DNA from: Daphnia pulex
Lineage: Eukaryota; Arthropoda; Branchiopoda; Diplostraca; Daphniidae
Reading direction: 5' to 3'
Assembly (NCBI RefSeq): GCF_021134715.1
Contig: NC_060018.1
Span: forward strand, 12,355,501-12,419,500
DNA: 64,000 nt
Part shown: positions 12,491 to 24,420 of the stretch, in pieces
Position numbering within the stretch: position 1 is the stretch's first letter
Layout: each line of letters starts with the position of its first letter
Program-made: the position numbers and the translations under genes
Notes under the pieces: generated by a model
What the model was told of the DNA's origin: nothing
The model's input: only the letters and a program-made list of their open reading frames with translations
The model's database searches: none

Positions 12491-15400
12491 AAATACGTAA
12501 TACTGTGTGTGGGTTTTTATTTGGCCCCGGAGGATTTTGTTTTGCTCCGAGAGAGGATATATATGTCTATCTATAAAGAGGAGAAGAAACAGAGTGGCGA
12601 CGGTTGTACTTGATAAAATAAAATATAAAAACCTTTTTTTTTCTTTTCTTCTATATAGACGATGCGACGTGGAATGCGGCAATAAAAATGTAACCACCAG
12701 AGGTAAAAACGGTTTATGCAAATCTCTGCTGACCTCTTCTTTTCCATGGAGGATTTTCATCTCTCCGTTATACGCGTAGAAATAAATAAAAAACCAAAAA
12801 GTCGGTTAATGCGTCGCGATGTCAGACATTCCGACCAATTAGTAGGGAATATATGGTACACACTCGTAAATGATCATAAATGGTGGACAGGTTTGGTGTA
12901 TTTTGGGCTCTATACGATTGGCTAATCCCAATTATTATTTCCAGTGCAAAAACAGCTGGAAATTGATTTATCACAACCGTCGATATTTATGAATAATTAC
13001 AATCATTTCAGCTCTTTTGTACTTGATCGGGACAAGAGGGGATCATTTGTTGTTAAGCAGAGATAGTCAGACGCTATATAACGAATGAAGAATGGGTTGT
13101 TCATGCTGTCCTCAAGCTATTAAACGCACTTTTCTTCGCTCGTGTACCGGTTTTCTTGTTTTCTTTTTGTTTCTTTCTTTTTTCTAATGATTTAGCAGCC
13201 GAACAAGTTTTATACACCTGATTATTGCGTCACGTATATATATTCAGTGTTGTTTTCGTGGTATAATCACTTGGCACACATATACACAAAGAAAGAAAAA
13301 AGAGCCCAGCGTATATAGGTGGGGTGTCCTGACTCATTTGAAAGTGCCCAGAAATTTATTAAATTTTTATTTCTCCGTTCACTTTCGTTCTCTTCCACCT
13401 CTCACTCGAATTATATTTCATATTTATATTTAATTCAAATATATATTTTCTTACTGAAACAAAAAATGGCGGGGTGTATGTCTCTCTGTCTATACATCCA
13501 TCGATGATATTTATTCGGTTTCTATGCGCTTATAGCCGCCGATCGATTCAGCTTCAACGGGTATCCCCCCCCCCTCCTTTTTTATATTGTATCATTCTAC
13601 ATGTCTGAGATATATACTATGATGGTGCTGTGGAGCGCACAGGAAAGCCGCTTAGATTCCAGTCCTTGCTCTCCGGCTGCCGTCGGAGGGTTGGTGGGGT
13701 GGGGGGGGGATAAATAAGAGACGACGACGCAAGTCTCTGCAGAAGGAATAAAAAGCTAAAAAAAAAGGCTAGCAGGATCTTTTTTTTTGCTAGACGCTCT
13801 GGTTCACCGTTGTGTGTGGAGGGGAGAGCACCGGAATCGGCGTGATACGAAATCTATGAGGCTATATTCCTTTTTTCCTCACGGCCCATTGGTTCGGTGC
13901 AATGTGTGCCGGTCCCGTTTCTTGCTACACACAAATAACATATAACGGATGCAAACGAGGAAAAGGAGAAAGAGAGAATGAAAGAAAGAAAGAAACTCGT
14001 TTCATTCTCTTCGGTCTTGTTGATGTCCTCCTCTAGAACTAGACTCTCCTTTTGGGGGTGATCGTTTTACCTCGATTCTTTGTGATTTCCCCCCCTCCAA
14101 CGACCAGTTTTATCCGTTTTATGCATCCCTCCTTATATCCACCGCCATCGTTCCATGGTGACTCCTTCCTCTCAGTCTCTCCATTGTCTGCCGCAGAACT
14201 GCTCTGTACGATATACCGGGAGCTGCTGAACTGCTGCTGCTCCTGGGCTGCTCCGGGAGCCGTGCCAGGAAAAAAATCCTGAGATCACAAGTCGTTGTGC
14301 TTTTCCCCCCTTTTTTCTTTCTTCCTTATTTTATATCTTCCTTAGATTGGGTCACAGTCGACTTTTATACCGATTGGAATGACTGTGGAAATAAAAATCA
14401 GTATAATTTTATGCACTCTCTCTCTCTCCCTATAGGCTCGGGGTGTATATAGATTTGGGAATGTCGGGATTTTCTTCTCTGCACTTTTTCTTACACGTCG
14501 CCAGTGTGACTGTGCCGTAAAGTAGGAGAACAAATTGATCCAGAGTTAAACCTGCTGCAATAAAAGTAAGCGCTAGAACAACACAAAAGAAAAAAAAAAG
14601 GGATAGCAAATTGATCCGATAAAATCTGCCATTTATTTATTTGAAATCGAAATTCTTTTTTATTTTGGTTTCTTTTATGTTTTTTTTCACGATTTTTACA
14701 GTCGGTGCGACGGGGGTTGATTTACATCGCACGGCAACATTGCATTTCATCTGCAGAATGTTTACGACGTCAATTGAAAAGGTCTTGTTTCGTGTCTGAT
14801 CTGGATTATGAAGTAATTTCATTTGATTTTAAATGACTTCAAGTTACTAATTAAAAGATAGAATAGCCAACCTAAGCACTTTATTCTATTTTGTCCTGAT
14901 AGATTCACTTGAGAATAACTAATGACTGAGTATTTCTCAATTATGGAGTGACTTGGGAGAAATTGCATTTCTGACAGTGAAAAATGTTGAGCACTGTTTC
15001 ACTCATATTTAACAGAGTTTGACTCAAGAAAGCTGTAAAGAAAAATTGGAGTGGTTGGAGGTGCTATTCTTCACCTGAGGTGAGCTACCGATACATGACT
15101 CTGTAATAGTTTCTTTTGTAATATTAAAACACATTATGGCAGGTAAGATGAAGTCACATCAACAACAACAGGACACTTTAAGCATACACCATTTCCTACA
15201 CCAGGGTTGTCATGGGCCTGACGAGAAACAAAATTTGTTTTCACGATGAAAGGCGATTGATTGCAAATTGCTGTGGAATCCCAGATAAAGATGACAATAG
15301 GCATGTGTTATTTTGATTAGTCTGTTAAAAGGTTGAATTCAACTTTAAATTATCTAATACCTCTTTTTTCACTATTTGTAGTTGTGAACCTTAAATGCAA

Positions 15401-16100
15401 ATATGTTATTGGACTTTTCCGACGCTCAGATTGATGGACAGCTCCATGGATTTTGGGATATTGACGCGCCCTACTTTGGGTGAGACTTTTTGACAGGGAT
15501 TTGCGGGATACCACTACGAACTTTGGTGCTCTCAAACTGAAACCTCATCCATCCCATCTTCTTGGAACTTGAAACACATTGCTCAGAATGGCTACAATGT
15601 TGAGTAGCACATGTAGAGAATGCGAGGTAATAAGACATATTGACATTCTCAAATCGTCTCACAGTGCGAATGTGTTTGTTTGTCTGCGTTTCAAACTTAC
15701 CTTCCAGTCGTCCTTGCCCTTGCTCCAGTCCCATACCTTCCAGTCGTCCTTGCTCTATAAACAAGGTGTTCCAGATTATGGCACTGTGCCCGTCCTTTTA
15801 ATTCGATCTCCAGTAATTTAACGAGGATTCAGAGGTAAATAATTTTAGAAATAATAACTGTTGAGGATTAAAGTTTTAATTGACTCAAGATTTGGTTTTT
15901 ATTTAAAGATTTTATTTGATCGAAGATTTGAATCTTTTACATTATCAAGAAAAGGCATAAGTTGGGAACATGTAACTGCAGCACTCATTTGATCAGCACG
16001 GAACGATGGAGTCTTCAACTGATTGCGGCGATTAGGAGGAGAATTCGACCAACCTTTTGCAAGATCAATCCAATCTCAACTCACTTACACTCGCGCTATA
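12491..16100. other. Intergenic region, no gene supported
   Basis: Mostly AT-rich sequence with short simple repeats (poly-T, GAAA near 13980, a G run near 13700). At 15698-15755 the 20-mer TACCTTCCAGTCGTCCTTGC occurs twice, 35 bp apart. No open frame here shows a domain, a splice chain or a composition that suggests a gene. Confidence 0.5.
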
Positions 16101-16823
16101 TCAAATGGGCACTGATTTTGCCAACTAGGGCAGACAGAAACAAAAATAAAACCTCAGGACAGTTATGCCCACCTTCTTCCAGTAAATTTGGTTTGAAGGC
16201 TTTTTGGGAGGCTGAGTAGTTCCATCGTTCCCTCCGTCAATCCCGTCGGTCTCTTCAGGTGGCTGTTGGTCGCTCAGTTCATCGGTTGGAGGAGTAGTCG
16301 GTTTGTTTGGAACGCCAGCAGCCCTGGCTGGAGTTGGTTTTGCAGCAGGTGTTGCCGGAGCCCGTTTTGCTGGAGCTGCTGTCGGTTTTGCTGGAACTAC
16401 TGGCGGTCTGACTGAAGATGGAGTAACTTGGGACACAGGTTTAGCCGGAATCGGAGTTGTTCTGTTAGTTACGGGATTGTTTGACTTTGCCGGAATTGGC
16501 GCCGGTCTGACTGGTTGAGGAGAACCCGGAGCAGTTGCCGGCCCTCTCTGCGGAGGTGGTCTTGCCGCCGGTGTTGTTTTCGTAACCGGGGGTGATCCTT
16601 TCTTGGCCGTTGGAGTTGGAGTAACTGCAGCAGCTGGCTTTCTTTGTGGAGCCTTTTGTGGTGCCGCTGTAGGCCTGGCAGGAGCCGGAATTCTTTTGGT
16701 GTCAGTCGGGACTTGCTTTGTCGTGAGCGGTTTCACCGGCTGTTTTTTATTATCTGGTATGGATTGCACCCTTCCCTTTGATGGCGTAGGCGAATTGACA
16801 GGTATCTTTGAATTTTTCTTCAT
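16101..16823 (-). CDS. Proline/alanine/lysine/threonine-rich low-complexity protein
   Basis: The first exon (16823-16173) codes for 217 residues rich in P, A, K and T, beginning MKKNSKIPVNSPTPSKG. It contains many PAKP, PAPAR and KPTAAP motifs, then an acidic stretch (EETDGIDGGNDG) and NQIYWKK. A donor (AAG/GTGGGC) and a strong pyrimidine-rich acceptor (TCTGCCCTAG) frame a 48 bp intron; the second exon (16124-16101) adds LAKSVPI and stops, giving about 224 residues. Without splicing the frame reads on for a few codons into a hydrophobic tail. No signal peptide, transmembrane segment or known fold is visible, so the protein is probably disordered. The lysine spacing recalls linker-histone tails or mucin-like linkers, but I cannot name a family. 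A TATA box lies at the right distance upstream, which supports real expression. Confidence 0.6.
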
Positions 16824-16870
16824 TTTCGATATGCAAGAATCTTTCGTACTTTACCTACAGTCTACCTAGC

Positions 16871-16877
16871 TTATATA
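16871..16877 (-). promoter_or_regulatory. TATA box of the Pro/Ala/Lys-rich gene
   Basis: TATATAA on the minus strand, 48 bp upstream of the ATG at 16823. Transcription would begin near 16845 and leave a 5' leader of about 20 nt. Most other genes in the window show no clear TATA box. Confidence 0.6.
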
Positions 16878-19800
16878 GAGGAGGACATCCGTTAGTCAGT
16901 TTGCAAGGTTCAAAACACACTTGATTTACTCAATAACAAATCTAATTTCATTCAGTATCGTTATTGATATCATTTTTTACTCCCACCATGAATTTTCAAA
17001 TATTGTTCAAACATAATTTAATTCTTTTTCCTATACAGAAACTTTTTAATGTGAATAATTACCTAACTTTTTCCTTAAGTAGCTAAGGGAGAACCCTGAT
17101 GTTCAGCTAGATTTTTAGAACTACAACTAACAAATAGAAATAATTGCTAGTTAGATGTTTTAATTCAATTGTACATAGGGTAATAAAATTAGAGCTATCA
17201 TTTCAGCGTCCTCAATTTAGTGCTCGGAAATGCGTAATGCCCTAAATAAACAAATTATTTGTTTAAATTCAATTGCAACTGCGGTTTTTAGCCGTGAACT
17301 GTTCGAGTGGATTATAGATGGCGTAGTCATTTTCAACGCTGTTTAAAGAAAAGGTGAGAGTTTTCAGGTTTTAAATTTTTTTTAAAAATTATTTATTCGT
17401 CATCATTGACATTGTCCCTCACATTTCCATGCAAGTCCGTGCAAGTCCATGCAAGTAATCGTGATTACTCTTATTACAAATGATTACGCTGACCCGTTCA
17501 CCAGCAGAGGACGCCACTGGTGATGTTGCACCTTCACCGATAATCCTATTACCAGCCTATTACCTACGCCACTCATGCTATTATTAGAGTGGATCGCTCT
17601 CCAGGTATAATACTTAAATGTTATTGTTCGTGTCTTGATTAATCTCTCGGTAGCTGAGCCGCAATGAAACGGCTCCGCACTGGTTTTCCGGTACCATTGC
17701 TGTTGCATAGTACGGCATTGCGTACGGGACTAAAAGGCACAGTGACAGAGGGTGTGCATAAGTGTGCGTCCGCCTGTAAGATCACTGAGTTGCAGTGGCG
17801 TTGACAACCACCTTAATAAGCAATAAAGCAATTGCCGAGATTTTGAATGTTTTAGACGAAAAAGAAGAAGAAATTCAATTGAGGAACTAACTTCCCGCCT
17901 CGGTCTACGGATAAAAAAGGGAACATGGGCATAGCCAACGGTCGAAGTTCCCGGTGGCACAATTTACATCTAATTTTATTTCTATTTTTATCTGATTCGA
18001 TTTTTCTATTTCAATTAAACAGAGAATTTCTCTTTGAACGCGATTGACGTCATCTAGGAGAGAAATTCAAAATGATTGCTGACTGTTTCAAACATTTCTG
18101 TATTCTACTGATGATATTGTGCTGTTGTTTCATCAGGTTATTTTCATGGATCATAGACATAACCAGTTCTCACTTGAATATTTCAAACTAAACACATCTT
18201 CAACTGCCAACATCAGCTTTATTATAGGCCAAAAACTGTGGATTTGTGCATTAAGTGAAGAAATTGACTACCACTTAGTCTTAACCTTCTAGTTATTTTA
18301 TTGCATTGATCAGCAAAGATTATCTGTAAGTTAAGTAGGATTTACAGGATTAGTCACGTTTACAGCAATTTTGATTATTTTCTTCATTTTCTAATTGGAG
18401 CCCTCCTAGAACATAGAAGGCGACATGGAGGAAGCCAAAATCATAGGAAATCAGCAACAAAGAGGTTATTGAATATGTATTTTCCTAGATCACTTTTCGG
18501 GACTAATGGTAGAATTTATTTGGTTGTCAATCCTTTAGAAACAGCTGTCGTCCAGAGTCCAGACTTAAGACATTTTCAACCAAGAGTCCCCCCAACCTAC
18601 GATCGACGAATTATCTCGATAATTGGAAATATGATATGGAATTTATAAGAAGATAATCAAGATATGCTGGTGATTGTTATCGAATAAGTTTGACCTGACT
18701 CGTTGAGTTTGGGGTTTTCATAAAATAGTTTTTTTAAGGTTTTAACTTGCTCGCAGAAAAACGAATTTGTTTAACTATATATGATCAGTGCAGTTTTGCC
18801 GATGATATTTAATAAGCATTAGATGTTCATCGAAGTAGTTTAATGGTGGTACTTAACGACGGAATGTTAAGTGACTGGAACCTTCTCTGTATTGACTCAA
18901 TTTGATTTATGTGCAGGATTTGAAAAGCCAAAGAACTTAACGGGGCTGATTTTCTAACGTGAATTTGCCCGTGAGAATGTGAGATGGATAAAGCTCCCCG
19001 GAGGTATCAGACATTAAAGGCAGCAAATTTCGGCACACACATTCTTATGCCCATTTGTGTAGAATATTAGGTGAATGAATGTCTGAACTTGTAGCGTGCC
19101 TAACCGTACGATATGAGTGGTACATAGCAGAGGTTGCTGAAATTTCTAAGAGTCCTGTCGTTTTCATCCCTTTTCCGTTGGTCCATACTCTTATTTACTC
19201 CCCATCAATCACCCCGCAATTTTCCCACGGGGATTACTTTTTTGAGAGATATCTATGTTCATACGTACCAATCGTACCATCTCCCATCATATGCCTGTGA
19301 TATAGCATTATAGCTTCATCGGCTTATAGTATTTCTTTAATTAATTTGTTTTCTATCAGTTTTCTCTCATCTCTGGTCGATTCTGGAAATAATTGCGAAA
19401 ATACCGAAATAATTGCCACGGACAACAGAAAAGAAAGGGAGCACAGATATAAAAATATACTTCAGTGGAGATAAGTTCTTAAACAAATCACAAAACTTAC
19501 ACAGCGCACTTTCTATTAGTAGCGTGTAAAAGGAAATGAAAAAAACGATCACTTTCGTGTAGTTAGATGTCGCTAACATCGCATTATTTTTTATTTTCTA
19601 GTCACGCATGTCGAAAGTTCTTGTGATGCTGCTTTCTTTGTTTCTTCGTAATTTTATTTGTGTTTTTCGAATAAATTCAACGACATTTTTAAAAAAGTAA
19701 GTTTCTTTAATGACGAGTAACCTGAGCCCCGTTCAAATCCGGGGAACTTTTGTCTAGCGTAAAGTCGTAAAAAATAAAAAGTCGTAAAGTAAAACAAAAT

Positions 19801-20134
19801 ATCCGTTGAATAACAATTTGAAACTGATGTAAAAGAAAAAAAATGTCGATAAAATTAGTTCAGGTACGCCATAGTCTATTACTTTTACAATAGTACAACT
19901 TAATGCATTCTAATATGATTCAATTGCAAACAACCATAGCCTCCGATAGAAGATGCATAGCAATGCATAATCGCCCATTACAGTACCAAGCATGAACAGT
20001 GCCGCTACAAATTACAGTGCCTGTATGAACAGTGCCACTAATGCAGTGCCTGCATGAACACATGATGGCTGTTAACGAGAAGGCTTACCTTACGGTTTAC
20101 CGCCATCTGGCGATATGAGGGATAGGTTTTTTTA
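16878..20134. other. Intergenic region, no gene supported
   Basis: AT-rich DNA without a convincing gene. It holds a triple 10-bp repeat (17428-17456) and TGAACAGTGCC-type short repeats at about 19990-20060. Confidence 0.5.
17428..17456. repeat. Short tandem repeat, three copies of about 10 bp
   Basis: CATGCAAGTC, CGTGCAAGTC and CATGCAAGTA follow each other directly. Confidence 0.7.
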
Positions 20135-20220
20135 CTCACCTGCTGGGGAATCGAACTCGGGTCTCAAGATGTCATTGACCATCAAGCGACGACTCATCCA
20201 ACTCACCTACCCATCCCCTT
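20135..20220 (-). repeat. tRNA-derived SINE head
   Basis: On the minus strand the order is GGTAGGTGAGTTGGATGAG (A-box type), a 40-50 nt spacer, then GAGTTCGATTCCC (good B box). The spacing suits a tRNA with a long variable arm, such as Leu or Ser. No intact acceptor stem is seen, so this is more likely a SINE promoter head than a functional tRNA. Sequence further 3' on the minus strand (about 20070-20134) could be the SINE body. Confidence 0.5.
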
Positions 20221-20274
20221 CTTCTATGGTTTAAAAATTATAATTTCCCGAAGGGATTTAGGGCGAGGCATTTT

Positions 20275-20310
20275 GGGTTTTGGGGTTGGTGGGGTTGTGG
20301 GTGGGGTTGG
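20275..20310 (+). other. G-rich tract with quadruplex potential
   Basis: Five G runs of three or four (GGG, GGGG, GGGG, GGG, GGGG) are separated by loops of 1-5 nt, meeting the usual G-quadruplex pattern on the plus strand. No gene is assigned to it. Confidence 0.6.
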
Positions 20311-20330
20311 AGGAAAAAAAATTGGAAACG

Positions 20331-20413
20331 AATGAAATTCGCCTGCTAAGCTCAATAGATGGCTTTGGAGATTAATGAAATTCGCCTGCCAAGCGCAATA
20401 GATGGATTTTGAG
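20331..20413. repeat. Tandem duplication, period 43 bp
   Basis: AATGAAATTCGCCTGC and the following 25 bases occur twice in a row (copies begin at 20331 and 20374) with a few differences. It lies between the G-rich tract and the TBCD-like pseudogene. Confidence 0.75.
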
Positions 20414-20659
20414 TTTTCTTAAGTTACTTAGAAGTTAGAACTAATTCGGGAAAGAATGTTAAGGATTAATAATTACAGATAAAAATGTTCTGTTAACGTT
20501 TTCATGCCATAGCATTCCATTTGTCGTAATTATTAAATTTTTTAAAAAATGAAAAAGAAATAAACGGCAGCCACAATTTCAACTTGGTAAAATAAAAACA
20601 AAGCAGACGACTTAATCTCATACCTTCTTCTTCTTTGACAACTTTTTTGAGAAATCAAA

Positions 20660-23600
20660 ATGACTCTAGAAGTTGGAGATGAGTGCACCGAAAAAGAAAT
20701 CGATGTCATTTGACTTGGGTGCTCAAAAGAATCATTGAGCACTCGGAGGTTGAAAAACTCATTGACGAACTGAGGACGTCAGCCCAACATCAGACAAACC
20801 AAACGGATATTCGTTTAGTGGAGAGAAACTGGCAAAGGTTTTCGTTCATTCTAGATCAATACCAAGAGCAACCACATTTGATCGATTCACACCTCGATGG
20901 ACTACTCACTAAAAGCATCAACATCATTCGAGAGGATTATGTGACGTTCAAGTGCTGGATTATGAAGTGAAACATGTGGCCTCTGATGCCTCTACTTTAT
21001 ATCGAAAGTCAGGGGCTACAAAGTTGTAGCAAGACATCTTCCTCATGAGGTAATGTACTATAGAGTTTACCTGTGATGTAATCGTCTAAATCAAAATTCT
21101 TTCTAGACTGCCGATCTGGAGCCTTTGCTACATTACTTGGAAAACCAAGACGCTGGTGTGCAACTAAAATGGGAGACTCATTACGGCTTGCTTCTCTGGC
21201 TCAGCATTGTAGTTAAAATCCCATTCCACCTTCATGATTTGACACCAGTACTTCAGAGCCAATCATGGAAAGGTAAGAACAAAATTAAACAATATTGATG
21301 TCTTCTGAATTAAGATGATTAAAATTTCTTTCAGAATTCTAAATGTCTGTAAGAAATACCTGGCTGGGACAACAAAAGCTCAGGACATGGCCTTTTATGT
21401 ATTGGCAATCTATCTTACAAGGCCTGATGTCAAAGATTCCTATCTGACGGGATTCATCAATTGGGCTCGTGAGTTTTGCCCTTTTGTTTTCAACTTGAAA
21501 ATAACTGTCAAGCTTACTGTTTTTATTTCCAACAGGCTCTTACCAAAGATAGTGCTCAGTTCAAAAAAGGAGTTCTTTCAAGGTTGGCCGGCAGATTCAA
21601 ACATGGGCAAAGAGAACAAATGATGGAGCATGCACATGCTGTGCTGCGTACCATCCTGACGATTAAATTCCAACCGTTAGAATTGCTTATACAGTTAAGA
21701 AACCGTTGGTGAAGCTGACGCAGCGAATAGGTGAGCCCCTTTTTCGATTCATTTAGCTGGAAGTAATTAAAACGTTTCATGTATTTCTGAATGGCAGGTT
21801 TGATATTCTTGAAACCTCGAGTTGCCTCTTGGAGATACCAGCGGGGCAGCAGATCATAAGCTGCCAATCTGCAACAGAGCCAACCCGTTGAGACTAAAGC
21901 AGCTATTTCGGTGAATGATGAAGATGACCACGATTACGACGTGCCGGAAGAAATCGAAGAAGTACTTAACGAGATCCTGCAAGCCCTCCGAGACAAGAAC
22001 CGTGAAGTCCAGTACTGAATTTAAATCGCTTTCATTTTTTAAAGCATTCCTTTGTCATGAAAATCTTATTTTTACAGGTACTCTGCAGCAAAAGGCATTA
22101 GGCGGCTGACCAGTCGCTTATCAAAGAACTTTGCCGACCAGGTTAGCTTAATATTAATATGAAGACGTAATAATAATCAGCCTTATTCATTGTTGTTGTG
22201 TGGCTTACATTCAGTAATTCATGTATCTCAATAGAAAACACTGAACAATATTATTATTATTACAACGAATTAATTATTAATCAGGCAATTGAATCGATCA
22301 TGGAACTTTTTTCACTCTGGGAGTCGGATATGGCCTGGCACGGAGGATGTTTGGCTTTGGCCGAATTAGGTTAAAATTGTCTTGAATGTTGAAGCTTATA
22401 TCTGATTGTTAAAAAACAAATAGTCTCCCTCTTCTTCATTTTTAGCCCGTCATGGATTGCTGTTGCCCCAGCGATTGTCTTCTGTCTTGCCTTTTATGGA
22501 GCAGGCCATGCTGTACGATGAGTTACGCGGTAACTTTTCCGTTGGCTCGGCTGTACGTGATGCCGCTTGTTACCTCTGCTGGGCTCTTGCCCGATCCTAC
22601 GACCCGTCTCTGCTCCAGCCATTCGTCCATCAGTTGGCTAAAGCCCTAGTCATCACCACCGTGTTCGATCGTGAGGTCAACTGCTGACGGGCTGCCGCTT
22701 CTGCCTTCCAGGAACACGTCGCTCGACAGGGCACTTTCCCTCACGGCATCGACATTCTGACTACCTGCGATTAGTTCGCTTACGTAAAAATGCCTATCTC
22801 CAACTCAGGTGAGTTTCATTCTGTTTCAAATTCATTTCATTCTGATAACAATTCTCTTTTCTCTCCAGTCTTTTCGTGGCGCAATACGAAGAGTACCGGC
22901 TGCATCTCATCCAGCATTTAGTGGATCGTAAAGTAATCCATTGGGACACGGTTTCGACAGCTAACATCTCAGGTATGGCATGGTGGTGCAATTGAACTTT
23001 GCTCATTTAACTTCAGTTGTTAATCAGAATTTTTGTTCAGGCCTTGCATCAAATGACGTTCCTCGATCCGGAGAGTATGAAACTGATTCTTTCTACTCAG
23101 ATCCTTCCTCGCTGCACAAATCCTGAACTTTATTTACGGCACGGAAGCATTTTGGCCAGTGGCAAAGTCATCAGCGCTCTTTGTCAAGTGGCAAAAGACC
23201 ATCAACGTCGTCTGCCAGATGAACTTGGTCAGTTACCGCTGGTCATTTCTTACTGAATTATTTCTACAATGTTTTCACGATCCTTTAGGTGATGCCGCGA
23301 TGGAATCCATTACCCAAACTTGTATCGACATCCTGGAGGAGCGTTTCTGGCGGAGTTTCGGCGGCGATCAAATACGCATAGCCGTTTGCCATTTCATCCA
23401 AGATCTTAGTTCGGGGGGTTTCCCGTTGCTGGACGCTGTAGTCGACCGTTGGTTGAAGGCGTTACGAGAGTGTCTCGCTTCAGCCGATTCAAATGTCCAG
23501 CAATCGGCCATCAGCGCCGTCACCGCTTTGATTTGCGAATACTTCCGGCATCAGCCAGTGGAGAAACTCACTGCCTTGTTGAACCATTTCCTACCCGAGG

Positions 23601-24420
23601 TGACGAGCAACAACCAACAGGCGAGAGTAAGAAACGCACTAGCCCTGGGCTCAATGCCTCGCTTCCTCCTCACCGTTTCTTTGCCGAAAGTCATCCAACA
23701 GTTGTGCACCTGCGCTCTCATCACCGACAAGACTCTCCAATGGGCCGAATCTCGAAAAAATGCTCTGACAGCTCTTTCGCTCGTCTGCACAACCGTTGGG
23801 ATCGCCCCATCCAGCCCAGGTAAAATGACAGACGGCCTCATTTTCATTTATTTTGAGATAAGTCTCAATTTTATTTATTATTACACAGGTGGGGTTGATC
23901 AAGTGACACTGGCCGGAATATTCCGCACATTCATCGATGGCTTTGAAGATTACACGGTGGATAGCCGTGGAGATATTGGAGCTATCGTCCGTGAATCGGC
24001 AATGTATTCTATTCAGGTTCCGTTTAGAATTCTTTTATTTCAAATAAAATAAATCGAAAGAAAACATATGAATATTTCTACAGGTTGTTTAGGTATTGAC
24101 CAACACCTCGCAACCAGACCTACTTGAAGCTGACCTGATCCGCTCCGTATTGCATGCGGTGGCTAAACAATCGACGGAACAAATCCGTCGTAACCGGTTG
24201 TTGGCCCCCAACTTCTTTTCTTCTCTCGTCTACTGGTACTTACAGAAAACAACTTAATTCTTAACTTTAATACCTATAACGAATTGATGTTTGTTTTAGT
24301 GATCCCACCATTCCTCACATTGAGCAGTTGGAAGAATTGCGCCATGGTGCCTGCTGTAGCTGTACTTTCTCCCCAAAATGTTGTCTCTTGCTGCATGTTG
24401 CACATTTCGTGAAATGAAGA
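20660..24420 (+). pseudogene. Tubulin-folding cofactor D (TBCD) pseudogene, intron-containing, 3' truncated
   Basis: TBCD is a HEAT-repeat chaperone that helps fold beta-tubulin and assemble the alpha/beta dimer. Translated pieces match it in order: ILDQYQEQPHLIDSHLDG (20840-20900), VRGYKVVARHLPHETADLEP (21010-21125), KWETHYGLLLWLSI, YLTRPDVKDSYLTGFINWA, RGVFKHG-type segment (21590), [18 protein letters not shown] (22550-22610), RQGTFPHGIDILTT (22728-22765), the 23290-23820 exon (AVCHFIQDLSS to ESRKNALTALSLVCTTVG), DSRGDIGAIVRESAM (23960) and IPHIEQLEELRHG (24310). Human TBCD is about 1190 residues; the match stops near residue 950, so the C-terminal fifth is gone. It is broken: the frame shifts inside the first exon after about residue 17, again near 20985, and near 24350. 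TGA (22685) replaces an expected Arg codon and TAG (about 22772) an expected Tyr codon. Introns persist, so it came from a genomic duplication and not from an mRNA copy. Confidence 0.85.

Noticed and set aside
15471-15764. 97-codon minus-strand frame with an internal RLEG repeat
   Set aside because: The repeat comes from a duplicated 20-mer in intergenic DNA; no family, no splice partner.
16303-16869. Plus-strand Gly/Ala/Val-rich frames opposite the Pro/Ala/Lys-rich gene
   Set aside because: Mirror of a GC-skewed coding exon. The TATA box and splice sites belong to the minus strand.
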